From the NCBI GenBank assembly GCA_944321845.1, contig CALUMT010000017.1:58927-122926 (forward strand): DNA of 64,000 nt, given 5' to 3'. The notes below the pieces were generated by a model. That model was given only the letters and a program-made list of their open reading frames with translations. It had not been told where the DNA came from and did no database searches. Source of the stretch: an uncultured Butyricimonas sp. (GTDB lineage: Bacteria; Bacteroidota; Bacteroidia; Bacteroidales; Marinifilaceae). The position numbers and the translations under genes were made by a program. Shown here one piece after another: positions 52,939 through 62,039 of this stretch (positions are counted from its first letter, which is position 1; each line of letters opens with the position of its first letter).

Positions 52939-55900
52939 ATGAACAAAAAACAACAGACCACACGCATCAGGAAACTTATCCTGTTTCTGTGCCTGCTCTT
53001 CACGGGACTCGGCACAATCTCGGCCCAAGCAGATTCTAATACCAGAATCACGCTGAAATTGAGTCATGCCAAGCTAATCTCAGCATTGGAGGAAATCAAG
53101 AAGCAATCCGGATTCAGCTTCATCTACAACGAGAAAATCGTACAGGATGTAACCGATATCACGGTAGATGTCAAGGAAGTTTCCATCGACAGTGCCATGA
53201 CTGCCGTACTGAAAGGAACAGGACTCTCATTCCGGATACAAGGCAACATCATCATGCTGGAAAAGCGCCCAACAACCGCACCCCAGCAAAGCGCCCGCAC
53301 GATTACCGGTACAGTGAAAGACGAACGAGGCGAACCCCTCCCGGGTGTTTCCGTTCTCATCAAAGGAAGCATCAACGGGGTGTCCACTGACGTGGATGGA
53401 AAATTTCAACTCACCGTACCTGCTGGCAACAACACGCTTATCTTTTCTTTCGTGGGCATGAAAACCCAAGAGATTCAACTTAAAGAGCAAACTCATCTCA
53501 ATATCCAGATGCAACTATCCATGGACCAGTTGGATGAAGTTGTCGTAACCACCGGTTACACGACCACCACGCAACGGAGATCCACCGGTTCTGTTGCGGT
53601 CCTCGGGGAAGAAACGTTTGCAAACCAAGTACGTCCTACCGTGGACCAATTATTGCAAGGCCAGGTTGCGGGAGTAAGCGTCATGGCCAAGTCCGGACGC
53701 CCAGGTGAAGCAGCCCAAATCCGCATCCGGGGAACAAATACCCTCACCGGTGATGCGGAACCGTTATGGGTCATTGATGGAGTTCCCCTGCAACGCAGCA
53801 TCCCGGAAATCAGTACCAGTGAAATCAAAGCGGGAGACTTCAATAACATCTTTGCCAACGGTGTAGCCGGTATCAATCCGAATGACATCGAGAGCGTTAC
53901 CATCCTAAAAGACGCTTCCGCCACGGCAATTTACGGTTCCCGTGCAGCCGGAGGGGTTATCGTTGTCACCACCAAGAAGGGAAAAGCTGGGAAACTATCC
54001 ATTAATTATGCCGCCACATTCTCGCTCGTGATGCAACCACAACGGGATGGTGATCTCATGAACTCCAGCGAAAAATTGGCTTGGGAACAAGAACTGTACG
54101 ATGAATTCTACGTGGGCTCCACGAATAAACCAGTCATCGGTATCGTCGGACTTATCCGGGATGGAAAAGTAAACAAAAACGGGGAATTATGGACCGATGT
54201 CGAAAACTTCGAGCCAATGACCCAGGATGAACAAGATGCTTACATCGCCAGTCTGTCCAAGACCACAACCAACTGGTTCGACGAGATCTTCCGCAATGCT
54301 TTCTCCATGAATCATTACCTGTCGCTATCTGGCGGTTCCGAGAAAGCCACCTACTATATTTCTTTAGGCTACTCCAACGATAACGGTATTCTGAGAAAGA
54401 CTTCCTATGACCGTTATAACCTGAACGCCAAACTCGGTTTGACTCCCGTTGAACAATTAAGCATGAACCTGAGTTTCGATCTCGCTCAGCAAAAATCTGC
54501 CGGGTCCTCCCTGAGCGTGAACCCGTTCGAATATGCTTATTTTGCCAATCCCTACGAGAAGCCCTATAACCCGGACGGCTCCTATCGCCCGGACTACACC
54601 TATTACATTTTAAAACAAGCCAACGGAGGCACGGAAACCATCTTACCGGCCAAAGGTTACAATATCATGCGGGAAATCAATGAAACCTCCAATGACGTGG
54701 ATGATTTCTCTATCAGCATACAACTGAACATGAATTACAAGATCTCACCCAAGTTCAGCATCAACGGTCTCGTGGCCTATTCCTTCGTCAACAATAAAAG
54801 CGATCAGATTAACGGCATTGATACCTATGCCGCCTTTATCGACCGCACACCGTTGGAAGCATTCAAGAGCAGAAAAACCTACGGTTCTATCCTGCAAACC
54901 TCAGCCAACAACACCAACTACACGGCCCGGGCTCAATTGAATTATTCTGACATCTTCGCTGATATTCACCGGCTGAATATCATCGCCGGAACAGAAATCC
55001 GCGGTTCCAAGGGAAAGAGTATTTACGAGAAACGCTATGGATATGACCCCGTGACTGGAAACTCCTCCATGCCAATTCCCGACAAACCTCAGGATTCCGA
55101 TAAAATCAACTATAACGACCTGGTTACCTTCGCCGCCTTCGTGGATGGTTTATCCGGACAAAGTATCGTTGAGAACCGCTTCGCCTCCTTCTATGCTGCC
55201 GTAGACTATAGCCTGCTGGATAAATATCTCGCCAGTGTCAGCTTCCGCACAGACGGATCCAATAACTTCGGTAGCAAAGAACAATTCAATCCCACATGGT
55301 CCATCGGGGCCGCCTGGCACATCGGGGACGAAGGATTCATGCAAGCCCTGCATCCCGTTCTCAGCCGACTGAAACTTAGTCTTGCCATGGGATACACGGG
55401 AAACATCAGCAAATCCGTGAAACCGGAACTCATCATGTCATACAGTAACCTTTACCGGAAAACGGGTGATGAACTTTACCGCATGGGATACGTGAAATCT
55501 GCCCCTAACCCCAAGCTCCGCTGGGAAAAAACCAAGGACATGAAAGTCGGCGTGGATTTCGGGCTCTTCAACAACCGCATCGGTGGTGTATTCGAAGCTT
55601 ATTATCGTCTCAGCAAAGATGTAGTCAGTAGCGTGGAGGTTCCCTACATCACGGGATTCGACAGTCAAGGCTACAATACCTCCGAGATCGAAAACAAAGG
55701 ACTCGAATTCACCCTCCAGGCCCAGGTGATCAAATACAAAGACTTCGGCTTCAACTGCTCGGGCAATATCGCCTGGAACAGGAATATCCTGAAGAAATAC
55801 GAATCACCCAACGGCTACTACGGCAACAACGTGGAAGGTTATCCTATCGGCTCCATCTTCGCCGGAAAAACCAATGGAATCAGTGAAGAATATGGGATCT

Positions 55901-56544
55901 ACACCTATCAGCTTCGTCCCGATGCCGACATTCTCTCCGTGGCCGACCTGACAAAGGTGGAGAACTACCAGTTCTATCTCGGGACTTCCACGGCACCCGT
56001 GACCGGGGGATTCAATCTCGCATTCAACTACAAAACCCTGTCTTTGAGCGTAGGTGGTGTTTACGCCCTTGACCGGAAAATCAAAAATGACATCACATCT
56101 CCAGCCAGCTACAACACCATTGGAGGAAGTACAAACGAGAGTATTCCTACCCAGGATAATGATTTATACCGCAATCACCTCAACGTGCGCAAGGACGTCG
56201 TGAACCGCTGGACTCCCGACCGTCGGACCGGGGTAAAATATCCCCGTATCATTGATGCTTACGGACCGAGTCTGGGCCTGAACCAGCTATTTCCCTATTC
56301 CTCATCCATCACGCAGGCAGTCCAGCTGGAAAACGGCTCCTACCTTCGTGTTCAAAACATCGCCCTATCCTACAGTCTCCCGGAAAGACTGCTCGAGAAG
56401 AGTTTGCTTTCTTCCGTGTCGCTGTCCTGCATGGTGACCAACCTGTTCACCATCACCAGTTATTCCGGACTGGATCCGGAAACTCCGGGAGCTACTTACC
56501 CGCTTTCCAGAACCGTTTCCTTCGGTATTAATGTCGGATTCTAA
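52939..56544 (+). CDS. SusC/RagA-family TonB-dependent transporter with STN domain (third locus)
   Basis: 1201 residues. Signal peptide (FLCLLFTGLGTISAQA), STN domain at about 36-108 (ITLKLSHAKLISALEEIKKQSGFSFIYNEKIV), carboxypeptidase-like domain (GTVKDERGEPLPGVSVLIKGSINGVSTDVDGKF), plug with VVVTTGYTTTTQRRSTGSV and IESVTILKDASATAIYGSRAAGG, and a barrel ending TVSFGINVGF. Starts 24 bases after FecR. No degradative enzyme lies in the locus, so the substrate is unknown. Confidence 0.95.
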   Translation: MNKKQQTTRIRKLILFLCLLFTGLGTISAQADSNTRITLKLSHAKLISALEEIKKQSGFSFIYNEKIVQDVTDITVDVKEVSIDSAMTAVLKGTGLSFRIQGNIIMLEKRPTTAPQQSARTITGTVKDERGEPLPGVSVLIKGSINGVSTDVDGKFQLTVPAGNNTLIFSFVGMKTQEIQLKEQTHLNIQMQLSMDQLDEVVVTTGYTTTTQRRSTGSVAVLGEETFANQVRPTVDQLLQGQVAGVSVMAKSGRPGEAAQIRIRGTNTLTGDAEPLWVIDGVPLQRSIPEISTSEIKAGDFNNIFANGVAGINPNDIESVTILKDASATAIYGSRAAGGVIVVTTKKGKAGKLSINYAATFSLVMQPQRDGDLMNSSEKLAWEQELYDEFYVGSTNKPVIGIVGLIRDGKVNKNGELWTDVENFEPMTQDEQDAYIASLSKTTTNWFDEIFRNAFSMNHYLSLSGGSEKATYYISLGYSNDNGILRKTSYDRYNLNAKLGLTPVEQLSMNLSFDLAQQKSAGSSLSVNPFEYAYFANPYEKPYNPDGSYRPDYTYYILKQANGGTETILPAKGYNIMREINETSNDVDDFSISIQLNMNYKISPKFSINGLVAYSFVNNKSDQINGIDTYAAFIDRTPLEAFKSRKTYGSILQTSANNTNYTARAQLNYSDIFADIHRLNIIAGTEIRGSKGKSIYEKRYGYDPVTGNSSMPIPDKPQDSDKINYNDLVTFAAFVDGLSGQSIVENRFASFYAAVDYSLLDKYLASVSFRTDGSNNFGSKEQFNPTWSIGAAWHIGDEGFMQALHPVLSRLKLSLAMGYTGNISKSVKPELIMSYSNLYRKTGDELYRMGYVKSAPNPKLRWEKTKDMKVGVDFGLFNNRIGGVFEAYYRLSKDVVSSVEVPYITGFDSQGYNTSEIENKGLEFTLQAQVIKYKDFGFNCSGNIAWNRNILKKYESPNGYYGNNVEGYPIGSIFAGKTNGISEEYGIYTYQLRPDADILSVADLTKVENYQFYLGTSTAPVTGGFNLAFNYKTLSLSVGGVYALDRKIKNDITSPASYNTIGGSTNESIPTQDNDLYRNHLNVRKDVVNRWTPDRRTGVKYPRIIDAYGPSLGLNQLFPYSSSITQAVQLENGSYLRVQNIALSYSLPERLLEKSLLSSVSLSCMVTNLFTITSYSGLDPETPGATYPLSRTVSFGINVGF

Positions 56545-56555
56545 AATTATACGCC

Positions 56556-57941
56556 ATGAAAAAATATCAATATATCAGCCTTATAGTCGGGATTGTCTAT
56601 CTTTTCTCCTCTTGCAAGGAGTATCTCGACGTAAAACCACAGGGTGAAGTCATTCCGCAAACCGCCGAGGAATTCTCCGCCCTACTGCACACGCATCTCG
56701 ATGCTATCGACCAGGGATCGGATTCCTACATCTTCGGCAACTCGGGATGGATGCTCGACCTCGAATGCTTCAGCGACAATCTCGAGGCCAGCCTCACCAA
56801 ATATCCAGATGGAAATACACTTAAATTATACGTGGGTAACTGGCTGAACAATTCCCGACTCACTTACAGAAACCTATACGCCACTATTCGGGACTGCAAC
56901 ATCGTCATCCATGAATTAAAGGAACGAGACTCTGAATTAGGCAAAAACGTGCTGGCTACCGCTTATGCCATGCGTGGGGCCTGCTATTACAATCTTATGC
57001 GCCTTTTCTGCGAGTCGTACGATCCAGCCAAGGCTGACCAACAACTCGGGCTATCACTCCTCGAGGAATTCGACATGGAGAACCGTCCTGCCCGTTCCAG
57101 TCTGCGACGCACTGCGGAATTCATCATCGACGATCTCACGGAGGCCATCAAGTACAACCGTCGGGAAACCATCTACCGATACACGGTAGACGTCGCCAAA
57201 GCCTACCTGGCCCGCACCTATTTCTGGACCCAACAATGGGACAAGGCGGCAACCACGGCCAAGGAAGTGTTGGATGCCCATCCATTGCTCGAGGGAGAGG
57301 AATACCTCAACATGATGAAATCATCCACTACAGAGGGCAACATCCTCATGCGTTCCTCCGTCTATTCCACGGGACAGACCAGCTCCTCCGACTACGAGAG
57401 CAGCAACCGCCTCAAAACGGCGCGCCCTGTCAGCAAAGAATTCGTCGACCTTTTCACCGAGAAAGAGAACGACATTCGCTACGCCTTCTCCTTCAATGCC
57501 AAACGGGAAGCTCAGAAAACCATCTACGCCAATATCCGGAGCGCCGAGATGTGCCTCATCATGGCCGAATCCTATGCTCTCGCCGGGGACAACACCAACG
57601 CCCTCGCCACACTCAATCTATTACGCTCGAAACGTATCTCGGGTTATACTCCTTACACGATGGCTAACCTTCCCGAGATAGACACCGGTCATAAAGTACA
57701 GCAGGACGCCACCGGACAGCCTTTCAGCAAACTCACCTGGGCCATCTACCAGGAGCGCCGCAAGGAACTCTTCCTCGAGGGGGACCGTTGGTTCGAACTC
57801 AAGCGCCATGGCTGCCCCGAATTCTGGGCCGCCCGGGACGGACAGAAATACACCACTGAAACCTTCATGTACACGGCTCCCATTCCCAAGAACGACATAC
57901 TGCTCGTTCCCGGAATGAAACAAAACAACGGATATGAATAA
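56556..57941 (+). CDS. SusD/RagB-family lipoprotein (third locus)
   Basis: 461 residues. Lipobox LFSSC, then KEYLDVKPQGEVIPQTAEEFSALLHTHL, a SusD N-terminus. TPR helices (ATAYAMRGACYYNLMRLFCESYD) and the conserved C-terminal YQERRKELFLEGDRWFELKRHGCPEFW. It follows susC after 11 bases and precedes two small lipoprotein genes, cotranscribed. Confidence 0.93.
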   Translation: MKKYQYISLIVGIVYLFSSCKEYLDVKPQGEVIPQTAEEFSALLHTHLDAIDQGSDSYIFGNSGWMLDLECFSDNLEASLTKYPDGNTLKLYVGNWLNNSRLTYRNLYATIRDCNIVIHELKERDSELGKNVLATAYAMRGACYYNLMRLFCESYDPAKADQQLGLSLLEEFDMENRPARSSLRRTAEFIIDDLTEAIKYNRRETIYRYTVDVAKAYLARTYFWTQQWDKAATTAKEVLDAHPLLEGEEYLNMMKSSTTEGNILMRSSVYSTGQTSSSDYESSNRLKTARPVSKEFVDLFTEKENDIRYAFSFNAKREAQKTIYANIRSAEMCLIMAESYALAGDNTNALATLNLLRSKRISGYTPYTMANLPEIDTGHKVQQDATGQPFSKLTWAIYQERRKELFLEGDRWFELKRHGCPEFWAARDGQKYTTETFMYTAPIPKNDILLVPGMKQNNGYE

Positions 57942-57960
57942 CCCCTAAAAACGAATTACC

Positions 57961-58206
57961 ATGAAAAAATATATCAACCTTTACCTCATGATTGCCCTCA
58001 TCGCCTGTTGCTCCGCTTGCGGAAGCGAAGATGAAGTGCCGCCCCGGATTAAAGACACCGAATCCGATTTCCAACTCCCGCTTCCCACCACGCTCACCCC
58101 TGAAGATAGAGAAGTGGTACGGACACTCCAGGCCGAATACGAGAAAGCGATGGCCGAAGCCGAGAAAACGGAAGAACCCTCAACGGAAGGTAATGTACAA
58201 CCTTAA
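57961..58206 (+). CDS. Small lipoprotein of unknown function (third locus)
   Basis: 81 residues. The lipoprotein signal (MKKYINLYLMIALIACCSAC) is followed by an acidic GSEDEVPP segment, and the rest is a highly charged helix (DREVVRTLQAEYEKAMAEAEKTEEP). No known domain. It fits between SusD and the following lipoprotein with spacers of 19 and 12 bases, so it is a real member of the operon. It may be an accessory subunit of the SusCD complex, but that is a guess. Confidence 0.75.
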   Translation: MKKYINLYLMIALIACCSACGSEDEVPPRIKDTESDFQLPLPTTLTPEDREVVRTLQAEYEKAMAEAEKTEEPSTEGNVQP

Positions 58207-58218
58207 AAACACGCTGAC

Positions 58219-59502
58219 ATGAAACAAATCATATCACTACTGTTATTCCTCGCCGCGGGACTATGCTTCACCGCCTGCGAGAAAGAAGAGAAAATCGATC
58301 TGAGCACCCCCGTGCTACGATTCTCCGAGATTGTCTACTCCCTGGGCACCACCACTCCGCTGGAAGTCCGACTGACATCTTCCCGCCCCATGGAACAGAA
58401 CACTACTGTCCCCTTTGACGTTCAGGGTGCTGCCATCGAAGGTGAAGAATATGAGTTGTCCGCCAAAGACTTTCGATTCGCTACCGGCGACACGGCAGCC
58501 AGCATCACCATCACTCCCAAAGCCTGCAAGGAAGATGGAAAGACCATCAAACTGACCCTCCACCCCGTGGAAGGATTCCGTTTCGGGGAATTCAATTTCA
58601 CCCTCATCGAGATTGTTGCCGAAGCCCAGGTCATTGCCTCCTTCGATCAATCTTCCTATACTCTCGCCCAAGAATTGAGTGTCAATGCCTACATCAAGAA
58701 TGCTCTCACCGGGAATTACTATTCTTCCCACCCGGGCAATATCAACGTGCCTTTCACCATCGACCCGAAATCCACCGCCGTCGAGGGAGAACACTTCGAG
58801 TTTATCAACAACCCGAATCACCTCATCACCTTCGGTCCCAACAAATCACAGGCAAATTTCGGCATCCGTTTCCTCAAATGGGAAGACGGTAAAAACCGCC
58901 TCTACCTCAACGTGGGAGACAACAACGTCATCGCCGGTAACATAGACCAGGTCAGCATCCTCGTCAAAGGTCCCACCACCGTCGAGGATCTCGAGGGACG
59001 CTGGGCCTTCGCCGAAGCCCTTTCCTGGGATTACCTCCCACAAAATATTTGGAGTGATAACGAGGAAGAAGTCAAGAACCTGCCTCGTAACAATTCCTCG
59101 GCTGACATCCTGGAATTCAAGGAGGGCAAACTCATCCCACACTTGCAAGGCGACCTCGCCAACTACTTCCGGGAAGCCACCGTCACCTTCCTTCGGGAAA
59201 GAAGCCTTTGGCTGAACGAGCAAAGTAATGGAGGACGTCCACCCGAAGTAACTGCCTCCGAGATGCAGCTCAGTGCCGCCAACGTGAACTTCTCCGCCAC
59301 GAGCACGAAGGTACGCCCGGCCCGAATCAGTTTCCGCATCCTCGAGGACAACGAAACCCTCGAAGTCTCCATCTACGACTACGAGCCCACCGACTTCCTC
59401 TACGACACCTACAACATAGTCAAGGATTATACCTCGGCAGGCGAATGCCCCATGGACGAAAACCTACTACACATCCGCTACCACTTCAAGCGAGTACAAT
59501 AA
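58219..59502 (+). CDS. Lipoprotein with Calx-beta-like repeats (third locus)
   Basis: 427 residues. Lipobox LCFTAC, Cys followed by EKEEKIDL. Two Calx-beta-like modules appear, about 40-130 (VPFDVQGAAIEGEEYELSAK; TLHPVEGFRFGEFNFTLIEI) and 145-245 (VPFTIDPKSTAVEGEHFEFIN), then a C-terminal lipocalin-like part starting LEGRWAFAEALSWDY. It closes the plus-strand locus and ends at the strong terminator at 59508-59535. Likely a surface substrate-binding protein, comparable to SusE/SusF-type accessory proteins; the exact family is not recognised. Confidence 0.75.
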   Translation: MKQIISLLLFLAAGLCFTACEKEEKIDLSTPVLRFSEIVYSLGTTTPLEVRLTSSRPMEQNTTVPFDVQGAAIEGEEYELSAKDFRFATGDTAASITITPKACKEDGKTIKLTLHPVEGFRFGEFNFTLIEIVAEAQVIASFDQSSYTLAQELSVNAYIKNALTGNYYSSHPGNINVPFTIDPKSTAVEGEHFEFINNPNHLITFGPNKSQANFGIRFLKWEDGKNRLYLNVGDNNVIAGNIDQVSILVKGPTTVEDLEGRWAFAEALSWDYLPQNIWSDNEEEVKNLPRNNSSADILEFKEGKLIPHLQGDLANYFREATVTFLRERSLWLNEQSNGGRPPEVTASEMQLSAANVNFSATSTKVRPARISFRILEDNETLEVSIYDYEPTDFLYDTYNIVKDYTSAGECPMDENLLHIRYHFKRVQ

Positions 59503-59507
59503 ACAGC

Positions 59508-59535
59508 GAAAAGGGAGGCGTTGGCCTCCCTTTTC
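59508..59535. terminator. Strong bidirectional terminator
   Basis: A 12-bp perfect stem (59508-59519 with 59524-59535) with GTTG-type loop and A/T runs on both sides. It separates the plus-strand SusCD locus from the minus-strand tsaB gene. Confidence 0.9.
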
Positions 59536-59560
59536 TTATATATTCAGTTGCAAACACACG

Positions 59561-60247
59561 TCAAAACAACTTCCGCTTCGGAACCGTCGCCACGAACTCC
59601 TTCAGGTAAAAAGGTTCGAAATAAGCCACGTCCTCGAACTCCCCGGCGGCGAATTTCCGTTCCGCCAGTCGCATCAGGTTCACCGCCGATGTCGTCACTC
59701 CCGACAGGAAACGCGCGTTCGGGTGCGCCAACACACCCCGAGCCTTCCCGCTCCCATCCCCGAAGAAATACACCGGTCCCCGGGACAACTCATCAACAAA
59801 GGCACTCTCATCCAGCACCACCGGACGTACCCCCGTCACCTCTCGCCCCTCCCGGTCGTACACCGCCGCGTACACCTCCATCCGCCGGGCATCAATCATC
59901 GGGCAATACAAAGCATCCTCCCGCACCCGGTCAGCCACAGCGTCCGCCATACTCTCCAGCGTCCCCACCGCGATCAACGGCTTACCGGCACCGTAACACA
60001 ACCCCTTCGCCAGCGAGACGCCGATACGCAACCCCGTGTAAGACCCCGGCCCGGCACTCACCGCCACCGCGTCCACTCCGGCCATCATCACCCCCGCCTG
60101 CCGCAACACCTCGTCCACGTACACCCCGAGCAACGTCGAGTGATTCAATCCCTCGTCATTCTCCTTCATCGCCACCACCCGGCCTTCCCGGGCCAACGCC
60201 ACGGAGCACACCCCCGTCGCCGTGTCTATATTCAAAATCAAAGCCAT
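59561..60247 (-). CDS. tsaB: tRNA threonylcarbamoyladenosine biosynthesis protein TsaB
   Basis: 228 residues. N-terminal ASKHA fold: ILNIDTATGVCSVALAREGRVV, NHSTLLGVYVDEVL, and the signature VSAGPGSYTGLRIGVSLAKGLCYG. TsaB partners TsaD and TsaE to attach threonylcarbamoyl to A37 of ANN-decoding tRNAs. It starts 12 bases after the tsaC stop, so both t6A genes are cotranscribed. GC-rich, giving spurious frames on the other strand. Confidence 0.92.
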   Translation of the reverse strand: MALILNIDTATGVCSVALAREGRVVAMKENDEGLNHSTLLGVYVDEVLRQAGVMMAGVDAVAVSAGPGSYTGLRIGVSLAKGLCYGAGKPLIAVGTLESMADAVADRVREDALYCPMIDARRMEVYAAVYDREGREVTGVRPVVLDESAFVDELSRGPVYFFGDGSGKARGVLAHPNARFLSGVTTSAVNLMRLAERKFAAGEFEDVAYFEPFYLKEFVATVPKRKLF

Positions 60248-60259
60248 AACCTTCTCTTT

Positions 60260-60835
60260 TTATTTCCTGATAATCTGAATCTCCCCTCCCACTCCCAACT
60301 TGATAATACTCGACGGGGCAGGATTTGCCGTTTCCTCCTGCCGAAAATCCACCACGTAATCCACCCCTCGCTTCACCTCCTCGCTAATCTCCGCGAAACA
60401 CCGCGGCGACGGCTCCCCGCTCACGTTTGCCGACGTCGAAACCACCGGCCGACGGAATCGCTCCACCAAGCCCCGCGAGAAAGCTTCCCGCGTCACCCGA
60501 ATCCCCACGCTTCCATCCGCGGCCACCAGACTCGGCGCCAAATGCTTCGCCCCCGGGTAAATTATCGTCATCGGCCGATCGGCCACCTCCAGCAAATCAT
60601 AGGCAACATCCGGCATCTCCACGTACGAAGGCACCCGCCCCACGTCATCCAGCAGCACCAGCATAGCCTTCGAATCTTCCCGCCGTTTCAGCGCGAAGAC
60701 ACGGCGTACTGCCTCCTCATTCGTGGCATCGCACCCGATACCCCATATCGTGTCCGTGGGGTAAAGAATCAATCCCCCCTCCCGCAACACCTCGCAAGCC
60801 TTGCGAATCTCCTCTTTCATTTTTCCGGCATCCAT
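60260..60835 (-). CDS. tsaC: L-threonylcarbamoyladenylate synthase (Sua5/YrdC family)
   Basis: 191 residues from the ATG at 60835; an ATG at 60820 is also possible, and a longer frame to 60922 has an unlikely start. YrdC motifs: GGLILYPTDTIWGIGCDATN, FALKRREDSKAMLVLLDD, VGIRVTREAFSRGLVERFRRPVVSTSANVSG. It makes the threonylcarbamoyl-AMP intermediate used by TsaB/D/E. A promoter box lies at 60864-60871. The gene next to it encodes TsaB, which supports the call. Confidence 0.92.
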   Translation of the reverse strand: MDAGKMKEEIRKACEVLREGGLILYPTDTIWGIGCDATNEEAVRRVFALKRREDSKAMLVLLDDVGRVPSYVEMPDVAYDLLEVADRPMTIIYPGAKHLAPSLVAADGSVGIRVTREAFSRGLVERFRRPVVSTSANVSGEPSPRCFAEISEEVKRGVDYVVDFRQEETANPAPSSIIKLGVGGEIQIIRK

Positions 60836-60863
60836 CTCTCGAATTTTATGATTTATAATCAGC

Positions 60864-60871
60864 CAAAAGTA
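60864..60871 (-). promoter_or_regulatory. -7 promoter box for tsaC-tsaB
   Basis: The complement reads TACTTTTG, matching TAnnTTTG, 29 bases before the tsaC ATG. Confidence 0.45.
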
Positions 60872-60930
60872 CAACAAATTCCCCAAAAATTCACCACCTC
60901 CCCAAAAATTCACCCGTATCATTTATCCAT

Positions 60931-61467
60931 TTAACGATCTTCACCCCGGGCCTTCTCCAGGTCCTCCTTGCTCACGCGACGGATTACCCGATGCAATTGC
61001 CGCGGCGGCACGCGCTCGTAAGTTACCACGTACCTCTTGTCATTGTATATCTTCGGGTCGCTTATACCAACATACCCCCACCCGTGGCCGAACATCACGG
61101 AATAAGCTTCCCCGTTATCCGCCCAAATATAAACCCTCGCCGCGTACCCCCAGTTGAAAACCTCGTAACTCGTGTCGTATGGGTAATACACCGCGTAATA
61201 CGCCCGTCCCTTGTATTCTCGACGCATCTTTGATGAAGAAATCGAATCCGTCGATTCCCCCACCACGATTCGACGAATCACGTGAGGTTTCACCTTCCGG
61301 TAATAACCCGGGCCGAAACGCATTACCACAGAATCCGCCATCCTCGTGAGGTACGCCCGGCGTTCACCCGCCGTCAAGGTTTCCAGGTTAATGGAATCCA
61401 TGTTCCAAGACTGTGCCGCCGCGGGCAACGTCAACAACATCGTTACAACAAAAATTAATGCCTTCAT
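60931..61467 (-). CDS. Secreted protein of unknown function, tandem copy A
   Basis: 178 residues. A signal peptide (MKALIFVVTMLLTLPAAAQS) then a Trp/Tyr-rich mature part with GERRAYLTRMADSVVMRFGPGYYRKVKPHVIRR (amphipathic helices), GRAYYAVYYPYDTSYEVFNWGYAARVYIW (beta strands) and PRQLHRVIRRVSKEDLEKAR at the end. No cysteine and no known motif. It is about 83% identical to copy B, 550 bases upstream in the same orientation, including the spacer DNA. It is the third gene of the unit with the JAMM-like lipoprotein. Function unknown. Confidence 0.75.
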   Translation of the reverse strand: MKALIFVVTMLLTLPAAAQSWNMDSINLETLTAGERRAYLTRMADSVVMRFGPGYYRKVKPHVIRRIVVGESTDSISSSKMRREYKGRAYYAVYYPYDTSYEVFNWGYAARVYIWADNGEAYSVMFGHGWGYVGISDPKIYNDKRYVVTYERVPPRQLHRVIRRVSKEDLEKARGEDR

Positions 61468-61483
61468 ATCATTTATCTATTTG

Positions 61484-62017
61484 TCAATCTTCACCCCGGG
61501 CTTTTTCCAGGTCCTCCTTGCTCACGCGACGAATTGCCCGATGCAACTGCCGCGGAGGCACGCGCTCGTAAGGCATCACGTACGTCTCGTTATTGTATAT
61601 CTTCGGGTCACTTACCCCAAAAAAGCCCCATCCATTTCCAAACATCACCGAATAAGCCTCCCCGTTATCCGCCCAAATACAAACCCTCGCCGCGTACCCC
61701 CAGTTGAAAAACTCGTAACTAGTGTCGTACGGGTAATCTACCATGTAATACGCTCGACCTTCATGGAAATCATACATGTCAGCTGAAGAAATCGAATCTG
61801 CAGGTTCCCCCACCACGATTCGACGAATCACGTGAGGTTTCACCTTCCGGTAATAACCCGGGCCAAAACGCATTACCACAGAATCCGCCACCCTCGTGAG
61901 GTACGCCCGGCGTTCACCCGCAGCCAAGGTTTCCAGGTTAATGGAATCCATGTTCCAAGACTGTGCCGCAGCGGGCAACGTCAACAACATCGTTACAACA
62001 AAAATTAATGTTTTCAT
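61484..62017 (-). CDS. Secreted protein of unknown function, tandem copy B
   Basis: 177 residues, paralogue of copy A. Signal peptide and both helical ends are nearly identical. The differences cluster at residues about 71-86 (ESTDSISSSKMRREYKG against EPADSISSADMYDFHEG) and in the loops before IYNxxxYV. Copy B has one cysteine (ARVCIW). It starts 22 bases after the stop of the JAMM-like lipoprotein, so it is very likely translated from the same mRNA. Function unknown. Confidence 0.75.
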   Translation of the reverse strand: MKTLIFVVTMLLTLPAAAQSWNMDSINLETLAAGERRAYLTRVADSVVMRFGPGYYRKVKPHVIRRIVVGEPADSISSADMYDFHEGRAYYMVDYPYDTSYEFFNWGYAARVCIWADNGEAYSVMFGNGWGFFGVSDPKIYNNETYVMPYERVPPRQLHRAIRRVSKEDLEKARGED

Positions 62018-62039
62018 ATCATTTATCTATTATTAATAA

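Larger units (their letters stand above)
60931..62017. repeat. Tandem direct duplication of about 550 bases
   Basis: The two secreted-protein genes and the short spacer after each start codon are repeated in the same orientation with a period of 550 bases. It is a clear tandem gene duplication with later divergence in one internal patch. Confidence 0.85.
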
